A DNA stretch of 64,000 nucleotides from Perca fluviatilis (GCF_010015445.1 NC_053123.1:6570434-6634433); one strand, 5' to 3'. Positions 24,389 through 35,215 are shown, numbered from the stretch's first letter. Notes: generated by a model from the letters alone, not told the origin. Translations and numbers: made by a program.

Positions 24389-25180
24389 CGTTGATCCCAA
24401 CCTTTTTGGTCTGCGGTACCCCCACAGCCCTGTCAGAGAAACCCACCTACCCCTGCACCAATTCCCAGTGTGTTCTACATGTGTCTTTATGCAACTTAAC
24501 TGTCAATATTTAGCTTGGTTGGGTTTGCAATCATACTACTACCACTTGAGTGAACTACATTGAAAAGTTTAGTCAGTATACTTTTATGCCAACGGGAGCA
24601 CGCACCAATCTAGCAAGACTCATGTTTTCATTCTGATATTGGAAATTTGACCTGTCGCAGGTCAGAATGAAATCATCAGTCTTGCTAAATTGGGGCGTGC
24701 TCCCGTCGTCTCAGTTGTTTGGTGTAAAGTGGTTATAAAAATCTTTTTCCCGTCTGGACGTTCAGACAAAATCAAACGTGTTTGATATTATCATAAGTTT
24801 TATGTTTGGTAGGAAAATCTTTTATTCTGTGACTAAAAACTAATTGAGTTGGCATTATGACATATTGTCTTTAGATGTGAGATGGTGTCAGACTTTAGTC
24901 TTTTCAAAGTCTTTTCAGTATCTTCTAGTGTATGGTAGGCATTAGCTAACCATTTCAGCCTCTTGTGCTGCAATACTTTCAGCTATTAATTTCTACCATT
25001 TATTCATGACTTTTAGCTGCCTGATTTTTAGGTATTAACAGCTGATGTTATTTTAATAAAATCATAATTTCTATTTTCTTTTTCAAATTTGTTGAGCTGC
25101 TCCACAATCTTTCCAAGTACACCCTGGCAGCAGCACAAGTACCCCCTGGGTACATTAGACGTACCCGAGCCTGCCCTATA
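24389..25180. mobile_element. hAT-like element remnant
   Basis: The left end reads TTGATCCCAACCTTTTTGG. The right part has GGCAGCAGCACAAGTACC and CCCTGGGTAC, words I associate with a fish hAT-type element whose ends read GGTTGGGA. The right terminus is degraded. A separate foldback element (24592-24706) is nested inside, so this one is the older insertion. Confidence 0.4.
24592..24706. mobile_element. 115-bp foldback miniature element, nested
   Basis: The arms begin ACGGGAGCACGC and end GCGTGCTCCCGT, with paired inner blocks TCTAGCAAGACT / AGTCTTGCTAAA and TTTCATTCTGA / TCAGAATGAAA. Nearly the whole unit folds on itself. Confidence 0.8.
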
Positions 25181-26737
25181 GTCCACCCCTGCCCCCTCTC
25201 CTCTGCAAGCTGGCCAGGGACCTTAAATGGTCAATTTACAAGCCCACCCTTAGTAGTTACTCATTAGCCATCCTTGTTACCCACAAACGTCGCCTTACAT
25301 GTCATGCCACAACACTAGCCAAACTCAACCTCCCAGATCAATAAACTCATTGTACATTACTTGTCGTAATGTCCTAATGTCTTTATGTATTGTCCTATGT
25401 CTTCTTGTAATGTTATATTGCACCAATAATAAAATATTATGACTCCCCTCGGCTAAAAGTACCCCAAGGTAAACCAAATGTTTTAAAAAAACTAATTCTG
25501 TCTTACTATTAGATGATTTTCAGTTTCTTAAAAATAAACCCTAAATCGTAGCCTTTCCACTAGTGTCCTTTCAAGGGCAAAAACCTGGAGGAAGTCAAAA
25601 ATGAACTGGACGACTTCAAAACCATGATATGGGTGAGCCTTAAATGGAAAGTATGAACAATGCTGCAGCACAGAGGCTCTTGAAAGATGAATAAACTTTG
25701 GCTGTGAAACGTAGGTGTGGTGAGTGAAGATGACAGCGCTTTGTGTCCTCAAGGCACTTGGTCAGATGGGCAGGAAGGATAAGGTGGAGCTAAGACAAAC
25801 CAAGAAACACTAACGCAGAAAGAAGTGCATGTCATACCTAGGTCAAATCTGCGCTTGAACCAAAATCCTTTTTAAACGAGCTTGATGCATCCTACAGTGT
25901 GTTGTGTTGCTCAGACTGTAACAACGTATCCGTAACAGAAAGGGATGTAAAATACTGTCAAAGTCCTCGTATGACTTTAAAGCACTCATTGCTTGTCCAA
26001 AAAATGTGTGCTAGTGCAATTTTCTGGTACACCCAAATCCCCTCTCACATTCAACATTGAAACAAAATGTTCTGATCTCTTCCATTCAGTCGCTCTCTAG
26101 GACTTTGCGCAACATCTACCTCAGAGATTAACTGCATCCCAAAGTGCTCATCAAGTGGTAGTGAAGTGTCACACGAAACAAGAGACAGCGAGCCAACCCA
26201 ACCTCTTAAACAAACTCACAGCAAGGAAATGGGAGTTGGTGGTGGTATTAAATAGAATTAACAGCCTAAGTGGTGTGCCTGCACTGGGGATGGCCTGTGA
26301 AAACTCCCTGCATGGGTTGAAAAAGTTTCCCTGCCCTTGATTTGGACCTGGAACATACTGGACCCCCTGCTTTCTCCTTTTCAGAGGAACAGTGGCTTCC
26401 CCCTAACGTCTGTTTTGGAAGCCTGCTTTGTTTAACGCCAACGACTAGCAGGTGACCATGTCTGTAAAAAGTCCAGATTCCATAACATCGAAGAAACATG
26501 CCTGTAAAATGCTCTATTTTTGTTTTGCTCTCACAGACCCATGACAAGAATGTCCATTTTGCACGATCATGCAAAAAAAGAGATTATACTCAATGTTTTC
26601 TGCCAGAAAACAAATGAGATACTGGACTGCCTCTTTAGGGCAATGATACCGCCTGTATTCTCCTGACTCATGAGAGATGGGGGCAAAATGCAGCAAAAGT
26701 GCCCTTTTTAGTTGCCCTTATAATAAAATATATGATA
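25181..26737. other. No assignable feature
   Basis: Open frames at 25528-25752 and 26155-26574 have no recognisable motif and no clear splice sites. Nothing else recognised. Confidence 0.45.
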
Positions 26738-27121
26738 AAGTGCCCACTAGGGTGCTCTTCCACTTGAGAAAACGTTATGAAGAGCCCTCTAGGTTGCACT
26801 TCCTGTGGAGAAGACATGATGAAGTGCTTTCTAGGTTGCCCTTCCAGATGAGAAAACGTGATGAAGTGCCCTCCAGGGGTGCCTTCCAGTGGATAAAACC
26901 AGATGCAGTGCACTAATAGGTGTCCTTAAATGGAGAAATGCTGCAGTGCCCTCTAGCGTGCACTTTCAGTGGAAAACAATGCAATGAAGTGCCCTCCGGC
27001 GTGGCCTTCCATTGGGGAAAATGTGATGAAGTCCTTCTGGGATGCCCCTTTCAGTGCGGTGCAGTGCCTGGTGGCCTTTTAAAATGGAGAAAACATGATG
27101 CAGTGCCATATAGGCTGCCCT
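26738..27121 (+). repeat. 42-bp minisatellite, ten diverged units
   Basis: Units start at 26738, 26780, 26822, 26864, 26906, 26944, 26987, 27029, 27062 and 27101, so most are exactly 42 bases with a few of 33-43. The core is AAGTGCCCTCTAGG, followed by a CCTTCCAGTGGAGAAAAC-like half and GATG. Because 42 is a multiple of three, both strands stay open over several units and encode 14-residue repeats (plus 26677-26916, minus 26668-26913). I regard these frames as by-products. There is no spacer diversity, so it is not a CRISPR-like array. Confidence 0.9.
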
Positions 27122-27544
27122 ACACACACTGTATTTCCCCTGTGGTCTCTGAGCAACTGGCCTTTAAATAGCGGCTCTTACCTTTTTTGGAATAAATTGC
27201 CCCATTGGCCTTGGTTGTATAAGTTAATCTTCAGGATCCCAAAGAAAGTCTCAAGCGCAACTCTGTCCAAGTAAACATGCAATAACTCTCATACAGCCCC
27301 GTAAGAGCTGTCATCAGCGACAGTATCCAGTGAAAACACTGACATTCACTGCAGCAGAATGTTTGTTAGTGTCAGAGAGCAATTTCAGCAAAGGCACCAC
27401 CAGTAACTCTGTGTTTGCTCTCGGCAGTTCGCCACTACTAAAGCCGTAGCCTCCCTCGGCCTCTCTCTGGCTCAGTAAAAAACCTATAAAATGTAATCCG
27501 TAAAACATTTTCATCCATAACATCCTCTTGCTGATGGAAACCTG
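27122..27544. other. No assignable feature
   Basis: Minus-strand open frame 27314-27628 runs into the neighbouring element and is not called. Confidence 0.45.
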
Positions 27545-27546
27545 TA

Positions 27547-28257
27547 TTTTCCGGACTATAAGTCGCTCCGGAGTATAAGTCGCATCAGTCAAATGCGTCA
27601 TGAAGAGGAAAAAACATATAAGTCGCACCGGACTATAGGTCGCATTTATTTAGAATAAATAAATCCATCTGTCAACTACACAATAGCACACAGAACAACA
27701 GGCTGAATACAGTAGGTGTCTGGTATGTTAACGTAACACATTAACAGTTATTGAACTATATAATAGCACACAGAACAACTAGCTACCACGGCGTGGAGCA
27801 TGGATGGATTAAAAGGCGTGGAGACGTAACTGCACCGTTGACAAGCCCCTCCCGACTCGTTCGTCCAGCTCTGGCCGTCTTGCTCTCAGCCCGCGATTAG
27901 CCGATTAGCTTTCTTTGTTTTCTTCATTGCAGTAAGAGTCACCTTTTCGCCAGTCCCTCACAAGTTTCTCCCTCATTTCAAACTTTCTTTCTGCTGCTCG
28001 ATTACCGTTTTCGGGCTGCATATTTTACTACCTGCAGTTTGTAATCTCTTTTCTTTCTCAGTTGTCTTTAGCAGCAGCATTCTAGTTGTCACAAGCCTAG
28101 AGCGCCCTCTCGCGGCTGTAGACTCTAATGTTTTCAGTATGAATTAACATTTAAAAACATGTTCAATTATATATATATTGATATATAAGTCGCACCTGAC
28201 TATAAGTCACAGGACCAGCCAAAGAAGGAAAAAAAGTGCTACTTATAGTCCGGAAAA
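27547..28257 (-). mobile_element. TA-flanked pogo-like element, copy 1
   Basis: The terminal inverted repeats start TTTTCCGGACTATAAGT and end ACTTATAGTCCGGAAAA, between TA dinucleotides at 27545-27546 and 28258-28259. The subterminal zones repeat the motif ATAAGTCGCA several times, as expected of transposase binding sites. Read on the minus strand, the middle is homologous to copy 2 (59607-60287), including broken coding remains such as VVKYAA. ATAGCACACAGAACAAC occurs twice inside, at about 27685 and 27762. TA targeting and the coding remains point to the Tc1/mariner-pogo group. The element is internally deleted and non-autonomous. Confidence 0.72.
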
Positions 28258-28391
28258 TATGGTAGCTATTTTGCAATCCACGGAAAGAGAGCAAGGACTT
28301 TTGTGAACAGTGTTTTGTCCCCAGCTACCAAAGCTTAAGTATCTTGTAGTTATTGCGTCCTCCAGTGATGTCACTGTAGGAAGAAAAAACT

Positions 28392-28430
<39 letters not shown>
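28392..28430 (+). repeat. (TAG)13 microsatellite
   Basis: Thirteen TAG triplets. The poly-Val open frame across it (28310-28561) is an artefact. Confidence 0.98.
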
Positions 28431-29957
28431 AGCAGATTTTTCAGATGTGGCCAACTGAGCCCCAGAGACACATAGAACATTGGAAAGAAAATGCAAGCTT
28501 TTTTTCACACCGCCAAATTGTTCCTTTAACTGCAGTCCTTAATGGCTATGAGATCCTGTAACTTATCCTAAAAGAAGGGAAATGCACTATTTAACCATGA
28601 ATGACTGACTAAACTGCATGCAGTTTAAATATTTATACTGCCACTGATTTATTTAACAGATGAATGAGATTATAGCAAACTGATACCACTCTTATGCACA
28701 CACTGTGGCTTGCCAAAAATGTAATTAAAAAGGATGAAAGCATAGCTCTGTATGCTATAATGTAGATGTTAGAGAATGGTATGAACTTCCTTTGTTCAGA
28801 AGAAAGGTTAGCAGTGGCCTGCAACACCCTCAATGGCAATCAAAGTGTTTTTTCCCACTTTTGATAGAGTGCTACTTAATTGGAAAGACATCCAGGACTT
28901 GAACTAAGACAAACCAAGCTCGTAGTTTAATGTACAGACTGACAGATCTCTCTCTGTCGCGACCTCTCTCCCTTTTTTTTATACCTCACATTATTTTCTG
29001 AAGTTTGAAGAGTACATTTTCACGAGTGTTGCGTTGATGAGTATGAAAATGGTAGGAAGCATTGGCTGCTCAGAATGTGGTTAAAAAAAACGTTATATTT
29101 GAGGGAAAGTGGGTCAGTTTTAATCCAGTTAGGAGGTGGATATGAGTGACAGTGCACAGATGTGGGGAATTAATTTGTGCCACAGCTGTGATGTGCACGG
29201 TACAATCGGTTCACGTGAGAACAAGAGAAGATGTGGTAAACCATCCTGACAGAGTGATGGCGTGCAAATTGTTATGGCCATTGTGCAGGAACTCCTACTT
29301 TACAAGACGTGAAGCGACTTCCTGTGAGAAAAGCATTGCACAACCTGCCACCGGTGTTTCCAGACCAGACCTGAGCTGCTCTAAGCTGAGAATTGTGTTT
29401 GTCTGTGCTCACTGACCAACACTATACTTCTTTCTTTACTCTTAAGGCCATGAAAAATGACTTGTCCGTTAATAATGTTGTTCATCTCTCATCACATTGC
29501 TCACCTAATGGATTGCAGTTGTCATTTTTAGTGTTGTTGGCAACAGATATGGATAATTATATCCACTATCAGGGGAGTAATTAGTCTTTGGATTTACCTC
29601 AGTTGTTACTGTGACCTTGCCAACAATGCTCGTTAGGTGTCTGAATGAAAACTGATGCCTTATTATAAGCTACAAATGTGTGTATGTCTCCTGGGTTTTG
29701 AATAACCAGTTTGACACTGGTTGTGCTGCATGCTGTATTTTTACAGCTCGTTCAAACACTTCTTGGCTTTTACTGAACTATAAGATTTGAACATGCTACA
29801 GTAATCCTTGCTGCCATTCACTACTGGCCAGTGAGTTTAAGTGACATTTATTTCCGATGACATCACAAATTTGAGTTTTAGCACTCTAGTTGTTGGGAGA
29901 AAGTTGTGGTTTATTGATATTTTTGGACAGTCTTAGACCAAAGGAATAACATGATAC
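28431..29957. other. No assignable feature
   Basis: No motif or splice-supported exon was found. Short open frames at 28633-28839 and 29146-29584 are unsupported. Confidence 0.45.
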
Positions 29958-30205
29958 AGTGTTGTAGTAAAGACCACCTAAACAGAGACCCAAGTTATCA
30001 CCAAGACCGGAGTGTATCCAGACCGAGACAAGACCAGCAACACCCACATAAAATTAATTAAGATTATTCTTCATTTTCCTCTTTTATTGTCATAACTGTA
30101 TCATCAGAAATGCCCTGATAAAATAATTAAAAGGCAGTTGTGGTCTTGACCGGTCTTGAAATCAATTCCTGAGTCCTCTTTATCTGGGACAGAGACAAGA
30201 CAGAA
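29958..30205 (+). mobile_element. GACCGAGAC-type element fragment, copy 1
   Basis: The stretch opens CAGTGTTGTAGTAAAGACCA, continues with GACC/GAGAC words, and ends with TTGTGGTCTTGACCGGT and CTGAGTCCTCTT. The same order of blocks occurs at 38612-39378 with a longer middle. This copy is internally shorter. Confidence 0.6.
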
Positions 30206-30428
30206 TTTTAAAAATGGGCGTATAGTTCCCCTTAAAGCATAGGTTCTTTGCATGCTGAAAAGGAACTGACATGAGTGGGTAGATACTAACAGCAATTGGA
30301 ATACTACTATCAGATTTTTTTTTTCTAGCAAAACAGCTGTGTTCAGGATTTATAGGTTTAAATTAAATGATACGCAATTTACTCACAAAGCCAAACTCAC
30401 ACTTCTCTCCTTCTGCCATCTCTATCAT

Positions 30429-30808
30429 AGCCTGGTTGACACCAGACCCTTCTTAGTTGTAACTGAGAGTGGGTCTGGGGAGTGTTCATTGACAGTTCAT
30501 TTCCAAAGGGGCATCACCAAAGGACGCCGCTCAAATGCCTCTGGGCGCAAGTGGATAGTCCTTCAACTAATCAGACAAACGATCCGGGTGACCTAGCAGC
30601 GACGGCGGCATCAACTGGTTCGGTGGCCATCATGTTGAATGTAAACAAAAAGCTGCTCGCCGTCGCCTCGTGTCTAGCCCGCCTCAACTGTTGTAATTGG
30701 GGCCTCGATTTGGAAAAATTGGCAATGGGCTTGAATGGGCTCTTGGCCAGACTGACTTGCAGAGCAAATCTCAAATTTGCCGGAAGTTCATCAGGGTTTT
30801 CCCAGGCT
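30429..30808. mobile_element. 380-bp element with 11-bp target duplication
   Basis: The ends are AGCCTGG and CCAGGCT. Both flanks carry the identical 11 bases ATCTCTATCAT (30418-30428 and 30809-30819). A duplication of 8-11 bp is typical of Mutator-like elements, so MULE derivation is the favoured inference, but the terminal repeat is only 7 perfect bases. The open frames across it (30482-30922 plus, 30571-30882 minus) are not treated as genes. The next large element starts only about 90 bases to the right. Confidence 0.78.
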
Positions 30809-30911
30809 ATCTCTATCATTGTTTGGATGACAAAAGTTGTCAAAAATAGAGAGCAAATCTTCCCAGAGGAAGATTTTTCCAAAGCTTTAGGAAATACCTT
30901 GGAGGAAATCG

Positions 30912-31915
30912 TATGGGATTAGTTTTGTGACTTTAATTCCAAGCAAAACTTCTCAAGTATCAAACAAAAAACACTAACTCAAGCAAAAAAATTGTCACCT
31001 CAAAGGTAAAACTTTAAACTTGCAAACAAAACATTTGTCTAGTTGTAAACTATTGGTCTTTTATTTGTTTGATATTATGTCCTTTTGTTTACAGTTCCCT
31101 CTGCTTCTTTCTCAATGATCAGTCTTTTGCTCTCTCCATCACGTTTGCAGTCATGCTCCCAGCTTTCTCGTTTGCGCTCCCTGAGTTTTTGCTTGACGAT
31201 TCTGACACAAATATTCGGGCGTGGTCTCGGGTACAGGCGGCGTCCCTATTGGCTAATGAGTGTTAAGGGAAAGTTAAGGGGAAGTTTGAGTGACAGCTCA
31301 GCCTCAGTGCAGGTAAACACACGTTAGAGACTCAGAGTCTGGTCTGGAGGACACACAAGCCACTCCACAGGGGATTACTACAAGATTAATAAAGTGTAAG
31401 TACTGATCATATATATATTATCTGTGATCTACGTTGCAAGCATGGTTACTAGACATTTGTTGTTTCGTTGTGTTAAGTTACTAGCTAGCTAGCTAGTAAA
31501 GCTTTTTTAAGTTAGCATTTAACGTTAGCTATACTGCTAACGTTATCTAAAACTTGTAGCCACCGGCTACCTTACTGAGCTAATTTACCATGGGAATCAT
31601 GTATTCTTCGTGAGGCCTTACTCAATGGAGCTGTATTAATTATCGTCTTCTCTCTGTAGAGACCTGCAGAGCTACGATGCTCTCCCAGGTTACCTGGGAG
31701 AACATCCTAGCTCTATAATATAGCTACGTTACTAACCTAAGCTTAGGTTAGTAACGTAGCTATATTATGGTCTATTAGGAAAAATTATTATCCATCTAAC
31801 TACTAATTGTTGTGGTTGCTATTGGCCTGATAATACACAATGCTAGGGTATTGGTTAAGTTGTACAATGTGGAAGCTGTGAATATAATGTATTATATCTA
31901 GAGGTCGACACATAC
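30912..31915 (+). repeat. Left arm of the long inverted repeat
   Basis: This arm pairs with 33483-34484. It includes a CCAAT-like motif in CTATTGGCTAATGAGTG (about 31246-31262) and, about 140 bases on, a candidate splice donor GTGTAAGTACTG near 31395. Together they look like a promoter and first non-coding exon. The same motifs occur, facing the other way, in the right arm. Confidence 0.8.
31715..31768. repeat. Perfect 54-bp palindrome, left arm
   Basis: The sequence is its own reverse complement across all 54 bases, centred on AAGCTT at 31741/31742. It reads ATAATATAGCTACGTTACTA inwards from the left. It can form a 27-bp cruciform stem with no loop. A second palindrome, CTCCCAGGT-T-ACCTGGGAG, lies just to its left at about 31682-31700. 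Confidence 0.97.
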
Positions 31916-32226
31916 TGTACAGTACAAATGCAGCGTTTGCACTTCTTAACTGGTTCATCTTTATAGTTTTGTGCTCATCTGTACTTTCCTAGTTATGACA
32001 GACTGGCTATCCTAACTCTAATTACATGTCTTCTGTTGCATTTGCAAGCAGGTCAGCATAAGGAAAATGTTCATAGTGTTTTTAAAGCCTACACATTTGC
32101 TAATGGCTACTGAAAAGCAAGTTATTTTAATTGTAAATCACACAACCTTGGAAGCCTCAGTTATCAGTAAGAACTTTGTTACCATTTGATTTGTGTAAGA
32201 AACTTTGTTATAATTTTCTATTACAG

Positions 32227-33123
32227 CTCACATCAGGCAGCAGGCAGACCAACCAGGAGGACGTGGAGCAGCAGAGGGAGAGGAGCCTTCGGTCTCTCTG
32301 TGGAGGAAACACTGTGTGTGAAGGCTTCAAACAGCCAGGGTATAGACCAATAGTGTATGTATTGATCATATTTTGCTCAGATACTCAGTTAACACTTACA
32401 ATAACCTTTTTCTTAAGTTTTCATTGGTGTACTTGTAGTTTCTTAGTCCATTGTATGTCAATATATCCTACTACAGTATACTGTCCTGTAATCTAATTTG
32501 TGTTTACATTGTCTTACTGTAATTATATTTTAAAATGCACATAATATATTAAAACATTTTTTTACATTCACCCTTGTCCGTTTGGTTCATTATATAAAAG
32601 GAAATAAGGTTGAGACTATTATAATGCTTTATTTTTAGTCCAATATAAAACTTCACACACATAATGGATATTTGAACATATTTAGCTGGTGCTCCGGTGG
32701 TAGAAGAGGCTGGAACTCAGTGTCAGTCATTATTTGCAGTACATCACAGGTCAGGGTCAGTTTTTCATCACCAACAATACACAAACATACTGAGTAATTG
32801 GGTTATGTATATATTTCACATATTCAGTTTCACTTAAGGCAAGCTGTATTTCTCTGCTGACTTGTGTCTGCAACAACACTTCAGAGGGTGGTGCAGGAAT
32901 ATCTCACACAACTCCTGGACGCCTGGGATCATCTGGTCTCCTGAGCTCACTGATGGCCCACCGCTCCAGTCTGGACGACAGCCTTTTCTGCAGGACAGTT
33001 CTCTGAAGGGCTGGGATGTGGCTGTAGTCCTTCACTTCCTTGACTTCTTATTGTAAAGCTTGAAGTACCTTATTGGATGATAAAGTGTTTGAAATTAGCT
33101 TAATAATAAATAATTTTAATAAA
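32227..33123 (+). other. Exon-like blocks with polyadenylation signals inside the long-arm element
   Basis: Three blocks have splice-like borders. The first is 32227-32339, after TTACAG and before GTATAG. The second is 32686-32749, after TTTAG and before GTCAGG. The third starts at 32885 after CTTCAG. Joined, one frame stays open from LTSGSRQTNQEDVEQQRERS through the second block to QEYLTQLLDAWDHLVS and a stop at 32942-32944. In another frame block three is open to a TAA at 33054-33056. AATAAA signals at 33105-33110 and 33118-33123 would end the transcript. No ATG is found in the first block, so any coding start would have to be in an upstream exon. The protein is not recognised. This may be a captured host transcript or a non-coding RNA unit. 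Confidence 0.3.
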
Positions 33124-33482
33124 GCCTGCACTCTAGTAAAAATTTTCTAGCTTTCCTGAACACTACTGGAACACTTATTTCTGGAATATTATTGATCACA
33201 CTTTCTAGATTCCTACCTCCACGTTGACTACATGTGTAAAGTAAGATATGGCCAGCCACCAGGACACATGCACATCACATCAAACCATAAGGATCACTAA
33301 GCAAAGTATTTGTCAAGGGCCTGGTGTGTTAGTTAAAGTACATAGTTTGGACAGTAGTAACACTATGCATTAATTCTAAATATTGTTGACATTTACAGTG
33401 CTAAAAAATACGTCCGTTATCTGCCATCTTAAGGTAGTGCAAAGAAAGAAGAAGCAGTTTGTACAGATGGAACATTATCTAA

Positions 33483-34484
33483 TGTATGTGTCGAACCCTA
33501 TATATATTACATTCACAGCTTCTACATTGTACAACTTAACCAATACCCTAGCATTGTGTATTATCAGGCCAATAGCAACCACAACAATTAGTAGTTAGCT
33601 GGATAATAGTTTTTCCTAATAGACCATAATATAGCTACGTTACTAACCTAAGCTTAGGTTAGTAACGTAGCTATATTATAGAGCTACGATGTTCTCCCAC
33701 ATCGTAGCTCTGCTCGGGTCCTGAAGGTCTCTACAGAGAGAAGACGATAATTAATACAGCTCCATTGAGTAAGGCCTCACGAAGAATACATGATTCCCAT
33801 GGTAAATTAGCTCAGTAAGGTAGCCGGTGGCTACAAGTTTTAGATAACGTTAGCAGTATAGCTAACGTTAAATGCTAACTAACTTAAAAAAGCTTTACTA
33901 GCTAGCTAGCTAGTCACTTAACACAACGAAACAACAAATGTTTAGTAACCATGCTTGCAACGTAGATCACAGATAAAATATATATATATGATCAATACTT
34001 ACACTTTATTAATCTTGTAGTAATCCCCTGTGGAGTGGCTTGTGTGTCCTCCAGACCAGACTCTGAGTCTCTAACGTGTTTACCTGCACTGAGGCTGAGC
34101 TGTCACTCAAACTTTCCCTGAACGTTCCCTTAACACTCATTAGCCAATGGGGACGCACCCCTGTAAGACCCGCCCACGCGAGATATTTGTGTCAGAATCG
34201 CAAGCAAAAACTCAGGGAGTGCAAACGAGAAAGCTGGGAGCATGACTGCAAACGTGATGGAGAGAGCAAAAGACTGATCATTGAGAAAGAAGCAGAGGGA
34301 ACTGTAAACAAAAGGACATAATATCAAACAAATAAAAGACCAATAGTTTACAACTAGACAAATGTTTTGTTTGCAAGTTTTAAGTTTTACCTTTGAGGTG
34401 ACAATTTTTTTGCTTGAGTTAGTGTTTTTTGTTTGATACTTGAGAAGTTTTGCTTGGAATTAAAGTCACAAAACTAATCCCATA
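33483..34484 (-). repeat. Right arm of the long inverted repeat
   Basis: This is the reverse complement of 30912-31915. It differs around the inner palindrome, where it has an extra hairpin GAGCTACGAT...ATCGTAGCTC (about 33681-33710), and in the GC-rich block near 34160. The two short open frames that recur in both arms are duplicates of repeat DNA. Confidence 0.85.
33626..33679. repeat. Perfect 54-bp palindrome, right arm
   Basis: Identical to the palindrome at 31715-31768. Being self-complementary, it reads the same in either arm. Confidence 0.97.
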
Positions 34485-34491
34485 GAAATCG

Positions 34492-35019
34492 CTGTCTCTC
34501 GCATTATAAAAGTATCGCTGCTCTGTTGTTAATAATCTGCAATCCTTTACAAAACCAACTTCCTCAGACACAAGCTGGACACCAACAGGTGCATCCACTC
34601 TCACTCAAAACACAGATGTTAATGGGAACATTTTGGAACCGAAAACGGAAGTCCTAAAATATAACTTGTTAGTCCTAAAGGGAAACAAAAGACACTTTCT
34701 GTCATACTGTGGCCATGGTTGACTGGTTTAATTATGGAAATATGTTTTCACTGCTCTGCTGTGCATGCTGGAACCTCAAAGCAAAATCACATTCTGAATA
34801 CATTTCTCAAATTAATTTCACAAATTTAGACGGCAGAGAAAATGGATCTCCTGTGGGACCGGAGTTAGTCTGCATCACAGGCCTGCTCCTGCCAAAATCC
34901 TCATTTCTGTCTTTTTGGTTGTACTCTTAAAAGTTAAGCCACACCAGAAAGTGAAACTGCTAAGTTCATCCACACGTCTTTACGAAATAGGGTATGATGA
35001 AAAGACTACAGGCCAGGAG
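34492..35019. other. No assignable feature
   Basis: Nothing recognised. Confidence 0.45.
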
Positions 35020-35215
35020 AGTTGGAAAAATATTGTAGCTGGTTTTATTTCACTGAAAGGGAAAACTTTGACCTGCTGGTGGCGTCTGATGAAAATTCAG
35101 GGGATTACCAAAGTCAGTAGGACTCATCCTCTGGCAAACATAATTGCCTGTACAACATGTCAGACAAATACATCTGCTAGTTGTTGAGATATTTCAGGTC
35201 CAAACAGACAGAATT
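35020..35215 (+). repeat. Interspersed repeat fragment, family Y
   Basis: Blocks reading GACCTGCTGGTGGCG, GGGATTACCAAAGTCAGTAG, CATCCTCTGG and TTGTTGAGATATTTCAG occur in this order. Their reverse complements occur in the mirror order at 47146-47410. The open frame 34915-35187 runs through the repeat and is not a gene. Confidence 0.6.

Larger units (their letters stand above)
30912..34484. mobile_element. 3.57-kb element with about 1-kb terminal inverted repeats
   Basis: The ends are TATGGGATTAGTTTTGTGAC and its reverse complement. Both flanks carry GAAATCG (30905-30911 and 34485-34491), a 7-bp target duplication. The arms, 30912 to about 31915 and about 33483 to 34484, are inverted copies of each other over about 1 kb, with only local differences around 31195-31235 and 31680-31715. 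Each arm holds a perfect 54-bp palindrome and a CTAGCTAGCTAG run. The unique core of about 1.57 kb shows exon-like blocks and polyadenylation signals but no transposase motif. It is a non-autonomous DNA element of a type I cannot assign; a 7-bp duplication fits few superfamilies (P-like and Dada-like among them). Confidence 0.82.

Noticed and set aside
26738..27121. Regularly spaced repeats reminiscent of a CRISPR array
   Set aside because: The units abut without unique spacers, and the whole context is vertebrate. It is a minisatellite.
28310..28561. Poly-Val frame
   Set aside because: It comes from the (TAG)13 tract read in another frame.
30482..30922. 146-residue plus frame and 103-residue minus frame
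   Set aside because: They overlap the 380-bp element with the 11-bp duplication and extend into flanking DNA, with no motif.
34915..35187. 90-residue frame
   Set aside because: Its right part is an interspersed repeat that also occurs at 47146-47410, so the frame is incidental.
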